A stretch of 64,000 nt of DNA. Origin: Streptomyces tendae. Lineage in GTDB: Bacteria; Actinomycetota; Actinomycetes; Streptomycetales; Streptomycetaceae. Shown here in pieces: positions 28,297-35,780 of this stretch (position 1 is the first letter of the stretch; each line of letters opens with the position of its first letter). The notes beneath the pieces are model-generated. The model saw nothing but the letters and a program-made list of their open reading frames with translations. It searched no databases and was not told the origin of the DNA. The translations under genes and the position numbers were made by a program. The DNA lies in assembly GCF_008632955.1 (NCBI RefSeq), contig NZ_CP043959.1, forward strand, positions 620,001 to 684,000. The letters run 5' to 3'.

Positions 28297-28785
28297 CTAC
28301 CGGTAGTTCACGAACTGCAGGGCGAAGTCGAAGTCCTTGCCCTTGAGCAGCGCGATGACGGTCTGGAGGTCGTCGCGGCTCTTGGAGCTGACGCGCAGCT
28401 CGTCACCCTGCACCTGGGCCTTCACGCCCTTGGGGCCCTCGTCCCGGATGATCTTCGCGACCTTCTTCGCGTTGTCCTGGGAGATGCCCTCCTCGATCGA
28501 CGCGAAGATCTTGTACTCCTTGCCCGAGAGCTGCGGCTCGCCCGCGTCCAGGGCCTTCAGCGAGATGCCCCGCTTGATCAGCTTGGACTGGAAGACGTCG
28601 AGGACTGCCTTCACCCGGTCCTCGGAGTTCGCCTCCATGAGGATCTTCTCGCCGGACCACGAGATCGAGGCGCCCACGCCCTTGAAGTCGTAGCGCTGCG
28701 AGATCTCCTTGGCGGTCTGGTTGAGGGCGTTGTCGACCTCCTGCCGCTCGACCTTCGAGACGATGTCGAAACTGGAGTCGGCCAT
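28297..28785 (-). CDS. yajQ: YajQ-family nucleotide-binding protein
   Basis: 162-residue cytosolic protein of two ferredoxin-like domains. [20 protein letters not shown] at the start and the end [11 protein letters not shown] are typical. Members bind cyclic di-GMP in Xanthomonas and Pseudomonas; in Streptomyces, where c-di-GMP controls development, binding has to be tested. ATG with AAGGAG upstream. Monocistronic. Confidence 0.92.
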   Translation of the reverse strand: MADSSFDIVSKVERQEVDNALNQTAKEISQRYDFKGVGASISWSGEKILMEANSEDRVKAVLDVFQSKLIKRGISLKALDAGEPQLSGKEYKIFASIEEGISQDNAKKVAKIIRDEGPKGVKAQVQGDELRVSSKSRDDLQTVIALLKGKDFDFALQFVNYR

Positions 28786-29021
28786 GTCCTGTGGCTCCTT
28801 GTATCGGGGTGCGTATCGGGCTGCGCGCCGGACGCGTACCGGCGTACGTGAGGCGGCCTCCGGGCCCGGTGTCGGCCCCGGACCGCATCCGGACCAGCCT
28901 AGTCATCCCCCGGCCCCGGGGTGGAGATCAATCGGGTGGCGGAGCACCCCTTCCCATCGGGTATTGTTTACGTCGTTGCCAGCGAGCACCGCCGAGAGGC
29001 GGCCTCAGGTGCAGCAAACCC

Positions 29022-29103
29022 GGCGGTGTGCCCGAGCGGCCAAAGGGAGCAGACTGTAAATCTGCCGGCTCAGCCTTCCCAGGTTCGAATCCTGGCGCCG
29101 CCA
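29022..29103 (+). tRNA. tRNA-Tyr (anticodon GTA)
   Basis: Acceptor arms GGCGGTG (29022-29028) and CGCCGCC (29096-29102) pair, with discriminator A. The anticodon loop is CTGTAAA and there is a long class II variable arm, as expected for tRNA-Tyr. CCA is not encoded. This gene type is the known chromosomal attachment site of the Streptomyces element SLP1; here no integrase or element follows. Confidence 0.96.
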
Positions 29104-29109
29104 CACGAC

Positions 29110-29155
29110 CGAAAGGGTCTGTGATCAGCAGCAATGCTGATCACAGACCCTTTCG
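29110..29155 (+). terminator. Intrinsic terminator after tRNA-Tyr
   Basis: Perfect 21-bp stem (29110-29130 with 29135-29155), tetraloop GCAA, then a weakly T-rich tail. Confidence 0.92.
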
Positions 29156-29234
29156 TCGTTCACCCCGCCGTATCCGGTGCCCTGGATGAGCCCGCCGCAC
29201 CGCGTGCGCGAGCGCCGTCGGCGGCGGTGGGCCG

Positions 29235-29780
29235 TCAGAGGCCGCCGGGACCGGCCGTCGCTATGGCCTCGGTCGCAGCCCGCCGCAGCGCACGCTGCGT
29301 GAGCCAGCTGTTCCTCCCGCCGGTCAGGCAGGCCACGGCGCGGCCCACCCATTCCGGGTCGCCGAGGAGGTGCAGCTTCCCCTCGTCGACGAGCTGCCGC
29401 AGCAGACTCTCCAGCCGGAGGACATCCACCGCCCGGTACGGGCGCGTGTGCTGGTCGAAGCGGAGCTGGTGGCTCTCGTACGGGTGGCGCAGCGTCATGT
29501 GCAGCCAGCCTCCGTCGCGCTCGGCGACCAGCCCTTTGAACGTGTACATGCCCCTGCTGTTCGTGCTCCCGGAATGCTTGCCCCAGGTGAGCCAGACACC
29601 GGTCATGATCCTCGACCACGGGACCAGCCGTCCCTCGGAGTCCGGCTCGTGCTGATGGAGCCCGTCCGGGCGGATCTCCACCCAGTGGGTGTCCGGGCGG
29701 GTGGCGTCTCCGACTGCCCAACGCCCGCCGACCAGTTCCAACGGTCCCAGGTGCGTACCGTGAGCCTCCATGCGGGGCAT
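29235..29780 (-). CDS. Hypothetical protein
   Basis: Protein of about 180 residues that I do not recognise. It begins MPRMEAHGTHLGPLELVGGRW; a second ATG three codons in (29771) is equally possible, as neither has a good ribosome site. There are no membrane segments or signal peptide. The first half looks like a small beta-rich (PH-like) domain with conserved-looking WVEIRPDGLHQH and VPWSRIMTGVWLTWGK, the second half helical with SWLTQRAL. Actinobacterial codon bias supports a real gene. It is convergent with the terminator of tRNA-Tyr. Confidence 0.75.
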   Translation of the reverse strand: MPRMEAHGTHLGPLELVGGRWAVGDATRPDTHWVEIRPDGLHQHEPDSEGRLVPWSRIMTGVWLTWGKHSGSTNSRGMYTFKGLVAERDGGWLHMTLRHPYESHQLRFDQHTRPYRAVDVLRLESLLRQLVDEGKLHLLGDPEWVGRAVACLTGGRNSWLTQRALRRAATEAIATAGPGGL

Positions 29781-29880
29781 TGAACCACGCGGTCGCGGGA
29801 CGCGTGAGGGGCCGGGCCGGAGGCCCGCCGGAGCGGGGACTGACGGCCCGGTGGGGCGGGGCGCGGGGCACACTGGGGGC

Positions 29881-30093
29881 ATGTCGTCCCGTCGCCGTCC
29901 GTGCCCCGAGTGCCGTCGCGAGATCGCCGTCGTCGCCGGACGGTACGCGCGGCACGATCCGCCCGGCGCCCGCGGCAGCGGCGAGCTGACCTCCTGCCCC
30001 GGGTCGCGCCGGCTCGCCCTGCCCGGGCCCGAACAGCCGTCGCTGGACGGGTACGTGGTGCCGGAATTCCCCGGGCAGATGCCCCTCTTCTGA
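29881..30093 (+). CDS. Small hypothetical protein with partial zinc-ribbon motif
   Basis: 70 residues. RRRPCPECRREIAVV has a CxxC knuckle and a third cysteine lies at TSCPGS, so three of four possible zinc ligands are present; a histidine (RHDP) could be the fourth. It ends in QPSLDGYVVPEFPGQMPLF. No known function. The ATG is preceded by GGGGGC. It is convergent with the SDR gene, only 17 bp apart. Confidence 0.65.
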   Translation: MSSRRRPCPECRREIAVVAGRYARHDPPGARGSGELTSCPGSRRLALPGPEQPSLDGYVVPEFPGQMPLF

Positions 30094-30110
30094 CGTCCGC
30101 GCCCCGCGCC

Positions 30111-30767
30111 TCAGTTGCCGGCGACGGACTTCACGGCCACCGACACCGGTGCGGAACCGCTGATCAGCTCCAGGGTCAGGCCCGCCGTCGCGGGCGTGTC
30201 CACCAGTTCCGCCAGCACGGCGGCCACGTCGTCCCGGGGGATCGGTCCGCGGCCCGTGCGGGCCTCCAGACGCACCAGTCCGGTGCCGGGCTCGTCCGTG
30301 AGCTGACCGGGCCTCAGAATCGTCGCGTCCAGGGCGTCCAGACCGAGCACGTACGCGTCCGCCTCGCCCTTGGCGCGCAGGTACACGTCGAAGACCTCGT
30401 CGCCCTGGTGCTTCGCGTCCGCGCCCATGGACGACACGATCACGAAGCGGCGTACGCCCGCGCGGACGGCCGCGTCGGCGAACAGGACCGCCGCCGCCCG
30501 GTCCACGGTCTCCTTGCGGCCCACGCCGCTGCCCGGACCGGCACCCGCCGCGAACACCGCCGCGTCCGCGCCCTCCAGGTGACGCGCGACCTCCTCCACC
30601 GACGACGACTCCAGGTCGAGCACGATCGGCTCGGCGCCCAGCTCCCGCAGATCGTCCGCCTGTTCGGGTTTGCGGATGATGCCCGCCGCCTCGTCCCCGC
30701 GTGCGACGAGCAGACGCTCCAGCCGCAGCGCGATCTGACCATGACCACCAGCGATGACAATGCGCAT
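30111..30767 (-). CDS. NAD(P)-binding SDR (atypical, NmrA/YwnB-like)
   Basis: 218-residue Rossmann-fold protein. N-terminal IAGGHGQIALRL is the nucleotide-binding GxxGxxA loop, VSSMGAD the strand-4/5 region and DATILRPGQLTDEPGTG the family-typical C-terminal part. No YxxxK catalytic pair is obvious, consistent with atypical SDRs that act as reductases or NADPH sensors. Monocistronic; ATG at the start of the first strand. Confidence 0.85.
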   Translation of the reverse strand: MRIVIAGGHGQIALRLERLLVARGDEAAGIIRKPEQADDLRELGAEPIVLDLESSSVEEVARHLEGADAAVFAAGAGPGSGVGRKETVDRAAAVLFADAAVRAGVRRFVIVSSMGADAKHQGDEVFDVYLRAKGEADAYVLGLDALDATILRPGQLTDEPGTGLVRLEARTGRGPIPRDDVAAVLAELVDTPATAGLTLELISGSAPVSVAVKSVAGN

Positions 30768-30947
30768 GTCTTCGACCGTACGCCGCGGCAGGCCCGTTCG
30801 CCGCGCGACTCAGCGACACGCCCGCGTCCACGACAAGCCCGCGGCGCCACACCGGTCAATGCCTCCGCCGAGGCGGTCCCGCACCCCCGTCCCGCGTCCG
30901 CCCCACGTGCGCCGCCCCACCGCCGTCACGGCCGGCACCCACCACCG

Positions 30948-32216
30948 CTACGCCGGCCCCCGCCCCTGCCGGGGCAGCCCCGGCCCCGTGCCGGAGGCCG
31001 CCGAGTCGCAGTACTCGCGTACCGCGCTCGTCCGGGCGACCACCCGGCCGCCGTGCACCACGACACGGCTGTACGCCAGGGACAGCGCGGCCGGGAGGCC
31101 GTCGCCGCGGACCGCCAGCAGATCGGCCGGGAAACCCGCCTCCACGCGCACCTCAGGCAGGCCCATGGCCGCCCGCGCCGCCGTGCTCACGGACGCGTAC
31201 GCGTCCTCGGGGGGCAGGCCCTGGCAGGAGGCCAGCAGGTACGCCGCCTCCAGCGGGTCCCCCCGGCCCACCGGGTTCGACACGTCCCGCAGGGCGCCGC
31301 TCCCGGCCGCCACCCGCACCCCCGCCGAACGCAGCAGCCGCACCGGCGCGGCACCCCGGATCTCGGCCGCGCCGCAGCCGCCCTGGGGCAGGCACACCAC
31401 CGTCACGCCGGCCGCCGCGAGCCGGTCCGCCGTGCGGGCCGCCAGGTCGGCGGGCAGGTCGGAGAGGGCGCCGCACGGGCCGAGCGTCACCCCGGGCCGC
31501 AGACCGCCCGCCATCGCCGCGAAGCGGGCCAGCCGGGCCGGGTCGGCCGCGTCGGTGTGCAGGTCGACGGGACAGCCGTGCTCGGAGGCGACCTCCAGCA
31601 CCGCCTCCACATAGCCCGCCGGGTCCGGGTCGAGGTCCGGGCAGCCGCCCACCACGGAGGCGCCCATCTTCACCGCGTCCCGCAGCACCGCCAGCCCGTC
31701 CGCCCCGGCCGCCCCGGTCAGCACCCGGGGCATCGCCACCGTGGTCAGCTCGGCCAGCCCGCGCAGCGAACGCGCGGCGCGCAGCACGGCTTTCAGCGCG
31801 CCCAGCCCGGCCATGTCCCCCACCCGCACATGCGCGCGCAGCGCCGTCGCCCCGTGCCCGAGCTGGAGCAGCGCCGCCTCGGTCGCCCGGCGCTGGACGT
31901 CCTGCGGGTCGTCGGAGACGGGCCCCGGCTCGTCGGCGGACAGCGCGGTGTCCGCGTGGGCGTGCGGCTCGGCGGGGGCCGGGAGGAGGAGGTAGCCGGT
32001 GAGGTCGAGCCGGGGCACGTACGCGCGCGTGGCGTCCGGGGCGAGGCTGCCGGCCGTACCGACGGCCTCGATGCGTCCGCCGCCCAGCCGTACGTCCACG
32101 GTCCGGCCGTCGGTGAGACGGGCACCGCACAGCAGCAGCGGGGCCGGTTCGCCCGGGGACGAACCGGAGGGCGAGGACCACGGGTGGGACGGTGGCTGCG
32201 GCCGGTTGTCGGGCAT
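30948..32216 (-). CDS. Amidohydrolase-family protein, cytosine deaminase-like
   Basis: 422 residues. After a 25-residue Pro/Ser-rich leader the composite beta-sandwich begins (LLLCGARLTDGRTVDV). Metal-site elements: EPHAHAD (HxH), VDLHTD (strand with His), and the cytosine deaminase-like GSGALRDVSNPVGRGDPLEAA. In typical members this last motif is GSDxxRDPxxP, so the metal-binding aspartate position reads glycine here; activity is uncertain. The ATG MPDNRPQPP has AGGAG upstream. The substrate would be a cyclic amidine or pyrimidine if active. Confidence 0.82.
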   Translation of the reverse strand: MPDNRPQPPSHPWSSPSGSSPGEPAPLLLCGARLTDGRTVDVRLGGGRIEAVGTAGSLAPDATRAYVPRLDLTGYLLLPAPAEPHAHADTALSADEPGPVSDDPQDVQRRATEAALLQLGHGATALRAHVRVGDMAGLGALKAVLRAARSLRGLAELTTVAMPRVLTGAAGADGLAVLRDAVKMGASVVGGCPDLDPDPAGYVEAVLEVASEHGCPVDLHTDAADPARLARFAAMAGGLRPGVTLGPCGALSDLPADLAARTADRLAAAGVTVVCLPQGGCGAAEIRGAAPVRLLRSAGVRVAAGSGALRDVSNPVGRGDPLEAAYLLASCQGLPPEDAYASVSTAARAAMGLPEVRVEAGFPADLLAVRGDGLPAALSLAYSRVVVHGGRVVARTSAVREYCDSAASGTGPGLPRQGRGPA

Positions 32217-32383
32217 CGCGCTCCTGGGACTCGGGCTGCGCACGAGGACGCACGTCACGCTGAGACAAGATCACGCAGAGTGAGTCGAGCCTAGGATGAC
32301 CGCCCGCCACGCGCCGGGAGGAGCGCAATAGTCGTACCGGCGTGGTCCGTCCGCCGGGAGGGGGACAGGCACCGGAAACGGAT

Positions 32384-32413
32384 TTGGGCGATCGGCGGCG
32401 GACCGTGTAATGT
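32384..32413 (+). promoter_or_regulatory. Promoter of the tRNA-Thr/tRNA-Met unit
   Basis: TTGGGC (32384-32389), 18 bp, TAATGT (32408-32413): a good housekeeping promoter ending 11 bp before tRNA-Thr. Confidence 0.6.
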
Positions 32414-32424
32414 CTTCATCGCTC

Positions 32425-32497
32425 GCCCCAATAGCTCAGTCGGCAGAGCGTCTCCATGGTAAGGAGAAGGTCAACGGTTCGATTCCGTTTTGGGGCT
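32425..32497 (+). tRNA. tRNA-Thr (anticodon GGT)
   Basis: Acceptor GCCCCAA pairs with TTGGGGC; the anticodon loop is ATGGTAA, so the anticodon is GGT; T-loop TTCGATT. CCA not encoded. Co-transcribed with the tRNA-Met 46 bp downstream. Confidence 0.95.
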
Positions 32498-32543
32498 CTG
32501 GTGTGTGAGGTTCCCGCCGCGAGGCGGGGCCCGATCGCATCAA

Positions 32544-32616
32544 AGCGGTGTAGCTCAGTCGGTAGAGCAAGCGGCTCATAATCGCTGTGTCACCGGTTCA
32601 AGTCCGGTCACCGCTA
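32544..32616 (+). tRNA. tRNA-Met (anticodon CAT, elongator type)
   Basis: Acceptor AGCGGTG pairs with CACCGCT; the anticodon loop is CTCATAA. The A1-T72 pair is formed and the three G-C pairs of initiator tRNAs are absent below the anticodon, so this is elongator tRNA-Met; a lysidine-type tRNA-Ile (CAT) is less likely but cannot be excluded by reading. Confidence 0.88.
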
Positions 32617-32622
32617 CAGACA

Positions 32623-32658
32623 GTAGCCGATTGCGGGGTCGGTCCTTCGATCGGCTAC
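32623..32658 (+). terminator. Hairpin between tRNA-Met and rpmG
   Basis: GTAGCCGAT (32623-32631) pairs perfectly with ATCGGCTAC (32650-32658), followed by TCTTCTTGCGTT. It may end the tRNA transcript partially or attenuate rpmG, which starts 46 bp later. Confidence 0.6.
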
Positions 32659-32704
32659 TCTTCTTGCGTTAATCAAGTCCATCCGTTCGTCAAGGAGCAC
32701 TCAC

Positions 32705-32869
32705 GTGGCTGCCACCGACGTCCGCCCGAAGATCACGCTGGCCTGCGTGGAGTGCAAGGAGCGGAACTACATCACCAAGAAGAACCGGCGTAACAACCCG
32801 GACCGTCTTGAGATGAAGAAGCACTGCCCGCGTTGCAATGCGCACACCGCGCATCGCGAAACGCGATAA
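32705..32869 (+). CDS. rpmG: 50S ribosomal protein L33
   Basis: 54 residues, GTG start. [35 protein letters not shown] is a full L33; CVEC and CPRC supply four zinc ligands, so this is the zinc-binding (C+) version. Streptomyces commonly also carries a zinc-independent paralogue under Zur elsewhere. It may be read through from the tRNA unit, since no clear promoter is seen in the 46 bp after the hairpin. Confidence 0.95.
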   Translation: MAATDVRPKITLACVECKERNYITKKNRRNNPDRLEMKKHCPRCNAHTAHRETR

Positions 32870-32881
32870 AAACAGGCTCGT

Positions 32882-32920
32882 ACACGAGGCCGTCCCCCCA
32901 GTCGGGGGGCGGCCTCGTGT
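32882..32920 (+). terminator. Terminator after rpmG
   Basis: Long hairpin with the outer stem ACACGAGGCCG/CGGCCTCGTGT, inner CCCCCC/GGGGGG and one bulged T. Confidence 0.85.
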
Positions 32921-32989
32921 CGTTTCACCACCGACATCACTCGCCGTGAGACACGTCGGTCCTGAACCGACACAGGAGGTGCCGCGCGC

Positions 32990-33442
32990 ATGGCGCTCGA
33001 CCAGTCCTTCGTGGGGCGGACGTACCCGCCCACCGAGCCCTACGAGGTGGGCCGGGAGAAGATCCGCGAGTTCGCCGAGGCAGTGGGGGACGCCAATCCG
33101 GCGTACACGGACGCGGAGGCCGCCAAGGCGCTCGGCCATCCCGATGTGATCGCCCCGCCGACCTTCGTGTTCGCCATCACGTTCAAGGCCGCGGGGCAGG
33201 TCGTCGCCGACCCGCAGCTCGGCCTCGACTACAGCCGGGTGGTGCACGGCGACCAGAAGTTCGCCTACAACCGGCCGGTGCGCGCCGGTGACCGGCTCAC
33301 TGTCACGTCGACCATCGAGACGATCCGGACGATGGCCGGCAACGACATACTGGACATCCGCGGCGAGGTGCACGACCAGGACGGCGCACACGTCGTGACC
33401 GCCTGGACCAAGCTGGTGGCCCGCGCGGCCGAGGAGGCGTGA
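32990..33442 (+). CDS. MaoC-fold protein, N-terminal/HadA-like half
   Basis: 150-residue hot-dog-fold protein resembling mycobacterial HadA/HadC, the substrate-binding partners of the (3R)-hydroxyacyl-ACP dehydratase. VGDANPAYTDAEAAKALGHPDVIAPPTF is conserved, but the catalytic D-x-N-x-x-H of active hydratases has no histidine (DANPAY), so it is expected to be the non-catalytic subunit. ATG after ACAGGAGG. It is immediately followed by the catalytic type partner, probably forming a heterodimer. Confidence 0.88.
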   Translation: MALDQSFVGRTYPPTEPYEVGREKIREFAEAVGDANPAYTDAEAAKALGHPDVIAPPTFVFAITFKAAGQVVADPQLGLDYSRVVHGDQKFAYNRPVRAGDRLTVTSTIETIRTMAGNDILDIRGEVHDQDGAHVVTAWTKLVARAAEEA

Positions 33443-33450
33443 ATCACACC

Positions 33451-33879
33451 ATGACGGCGAAGATCTCCTACGCCGACGTCGAGGTCGGGACCGAGCTGCC
33501 CGCGGGGACGTTCCCCGTGACACGCGCCACTCTCGTCCAGTACGCGGGTGCCTCCGGCGACTTCAACCCCATCCACTGGAACGAGCGGTTCGCCAAGGAG
33601 GTGGGCCTCCCGGACGTCATCGCGCACGGCATGTTCACCATGGCCGAGGCGATCCGCGTGGTGACCGACTGGGTCGGCGACCCGGGCGCGGTCGTCGAGT
33701 ACGGCGTCCGCTTCACCCGCCCGGTCGTCGTGCCCGACGACGACAAGGGCGCCCTCATCGAGGTCAGCGGCAAGGTCGCCGCAAAGCTCGACGACAACAC
33801 CGTGCGGGTGGACCTCGTGGCGACCAGCGCCGGACAGAAGGTCCTGGGCGTCTCCCGGGCGGTCGTCCGGCTCGCCTGA
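33451..33879 (+). CDS. MaoC-fold dehydratase, HadB-like catalytic subunit
   Basis: 142 residues. ASGDFNPIHWNERFAKE holds the catalytic Asp/Asn/His hydratase motif, followed by GLPDVIAHGMFTMAE, as in HadB and (R)-specific enoyl hydratases. It would hydrate/dehydrate a 3-hydroxyacyl thioester. Start: ATG (MTAKISYADV); a GTG four codons earlier (33439) overlaps the previous stop and is an alternative. Streptomyces make no mycolic acids, so the physiological substrate differs from that of mycobacteria or is unknown. Confidence 0.88.
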   Translation: MTAKISYADVEVGTELPAGTFPVTRATLVQYAGASGDFNPIHWNERFAKEVGLPDVIAHGMFTMAEAIRVVTDWVGDPGAVVEYGVRFTRPVVVPDDDKGALIEVSGKVAAKLDDNTVRVDLVATSAGQKVLGVSRAVVRLA

Positions 33880-33936
33880 ACCGGACCGGACGGCGGGGGA
33901 GCGGGGGCGGCGGCGCCGTCTCGTAGTCTTGAGCCC

Positions 33937-34992
33937 GTGCAGGAACTCCACGACGCCCCCCTCGCCCCGCTGACCACCTTCCGGCTGGGCGGCCCCGCGA
34001 CCCGGCTGGTCACCGCGACCACCGACGACGAGGTGATCGCCGCCGTCCGCGAGGCCGACGCCGCCGGCACCCCGCTGCTGGTCATCGGCGGCGGCTCCAA
34101 CCTGGTCATCGGCGACAAGGGCTTCGACGGCACCGCGCTCGTCGTCGCGACCAAGGGCGTCACCCTCGACGGCACCGACCTCGAACTGGCCGCCGGCGAG
34201 GTGTGGACCGACGCCGTCGCGGCCACCGTGGAGGCCGGGCTGGCCGGCGTCGAGTGCCTGGCCGGCATCCCCGGCTCGGCGGGCGCCACCCCCATCCAGA
34301 ACGTCGGGGCGTACGGCCAGGAGGTCTCCTCCACGATCACCGAGGTGATCGCCTACGACCGGCGCTCCGGCGGGACCGTCACGCTCTCCAACGAGGAGTG
34401 CGCCTTCTCGTACCGGCACAGCCGCTTCAAGGCCGACCCCGAGCGGTACGTCGTCCTGCGCGTCCGCTTCCGGCTGGAGGACGCCGGGGGTCTGTCCGGC
34501 CCGGTCAAGTACGCCGAGACGGCCCGCGTGCTCGGCGTCGCCCCCGGCGAGCGGGTGCCGCTGGCCACCGCCCGCGACACGGTGCTGAAGCTCCGCGCGG
34601 GCAAGGGCATGGTGCTGGACGCCGAGGACCACGACACCTGGTCGGCCGGGTCCTTCTTCACCAACCCGATCCTCGACGACGAGACGTTCGCCGCATTCCG
34701 TACGCGTGTGCGGGAGCGGTTGGGGGACGGCGTGGAGCCGCCCGCCTACCCCGCCGGTGAGGGGCGCACCAAGACGTCCGCGGCCTGGCTGATCGACAAG
34801 GCCGGCTTCACCAAGGGGTACGGCAACGGGCCCGCCCGCATCTCCACCAAGCACACCCTCGCCCTCACCAACCGCGGTCAGGCCACCACGGAGGACCTGC
34901 TGGCGCTGGCCCGCGAGGTCGTGGCGGGCGTCCGCGACGCGTTCGGGATCACCCTGGTGAACGAACCGGTCATGGTCGGCGTCGGGCTGTAG
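33937..34992 (+). CDS. murB: UDP-N-acetylenolpyruvoylglucosamine reductase
   Basis: 351 residues. FAD/NADPH enzyme of peptidoglycan precursor synthesis (UDP-GlcNAc-enolpyruvate to UDP-MurNAc). FAD motifs: LGGPATRLV, VIGGGSNLVIGD, AGIPGSAGATPIQNVGAYGQE; the catalytic serine is in WSAGSFFTNP. GTG start about 58 bp after the MaoC gene; likely its own or a shared transcript. Confidence 0.95.
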   Translation: MQELHDAPLAPLTTFRLGGPATRLVTATTDDEVIAAVREADAAGTPLLVIGGGSNLVIGDKGFDGTALVVATKGVTLDGTDLELAAGEVWTDAVAATVEAGLAGVECLAGIPGSAGATPIQNVGAYGQEVSSTITEVIAYDRRSGGTVTLSNEECAFSYRHSRFKADPERYVVLRVRFRLEDAGGLSGPVKYAETARVLGVAPGERVPLATARDTVLKLRAGKGMVLDAEDHDTWSAGSFFTNPILDDETFAAFRTRVRERLGDGVEPPAYPAGEGRTKTSAAWLIDKAGFTKGYGNGPARISTKHTLALTNRGQATTEDLLALAREVVAGVRDAFGITLVNEPVMVGVGL

Positions 34993-35017
34993 CTCCGCGA
35001 ACTCCGTTGCCGTGCGG

Positions 35018-35047
35018 CTCACCCGCCCGTGATCATGGGCCGGTGAG
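35018..35047 (+). terminator. Weak terminator after murB
   Basis: CTCACC-c-GCCC (35018-35028) pairs with GGGC-c-GGTGAG (35037-35047), with one C/C mismatch. No T tract. Confidence 0.4.
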
Positions 35048-35056
35048 GTTCCCCGC

Positions 35057-35780
35057 ATGCAGCTGAGACTGCTCCAGCACCGCCCCCGCACCGGTCCGCA
35101 CGAGCACCGTGTCGTCCGGCCGCGTCAGCCGCTGCGCCACACGTCGCTGTTCGCTCCCGAGCCCATCGGCATGCTCCTCGGGGACCACGACGGACTGAAC
35201 CGCCTCGCCGGCCTGTTCTCCTTCGCCGCGTACTCCCGCCACACCCTCGTCCATGTGCCGCTGCGCGACGCGGTGCCGCCCGACGAGGGCACGGGGCAGC
35301 GCGTGGACCTGGTCCTGGCCCACCACTCCTACGGACTGCGCCCGAGCGCGTGGCCGCGCGTGCGCCGCGCCCTCGGTCCGGGGACGCCCCTGACCGTGCG
35401 GACCGACGAGGTGCGCACCGACCGTGACGCGGCCGCCCGGCGTGAGCGCGCCGTGCGTCCCGGCTGCCGTGACGAGCTGCGGCACGCCCTGCACGCCCGC
35501 ACGTTCTTCCTCTTCGGTAGCCGGGACGTCTTCGCCGAGGCGGCCATGTCCTTCGCCTACGCGGCTGGCTGGGGACCGCGTCGGAAAGGCGTCGCGTCGG
35601 AAAGGCGTCACGAACGGGCGGCTCGCGATGGTGTCCAGCCTTGCCGGTCTCGTGCAGCAGCCGGGCGGAGGACACCCGCACGAGGTCCTGATCTGCTACA
35701 AGCCGTATCCGCCCTACGCCCACGTCACCCGACCGGGGCGGTCAGCCAGGCGTCGACGCCCGACAGCAGCTTCTCCTTGA
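35057..35780 (+). pseudogene. Unknown protein gene, frameshifted by a 16-bp tandem duplication
   Basis: The frame from ATG 35057 (MQLRLLQHRPRTGPHEH) gives about 178 sensible residues, including DLVLAHHSYGLRPSAWPRVR and LHARTFFLFGSRDVF. At 35577-35608 a 16-bp unit is duplicated; 16 is not a multiple of three, so the frame is lost. Deleting one copy restores one frame: RRKGVTNGRLAMVSSLAGLV continuing to LICYKPYPPYAHVT. The repaired frame then runs about 55 bases into the 3' end of the convergent adenosine deaminase gene, so the true C-terminus is uncertain. I do not recognise the family. Confidence 0.65.
35577..35608 (+). repeat. 16-bp tandem duplication that breaks the reading frame
   Basis: CGCGTCGGAAAGGCGT occurs twice in immediate succession (35577-35592, 35593-35608). 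Removal of either copy repairs the host reading frame. Confidence 0.95.

Noticed and set aside
29104..32424. Integrated element after tRNA-Tyr
   Set aside because: No integrase, excisionase, replication or transfer gene, and no second copy of the tRNA 3' end was seen.
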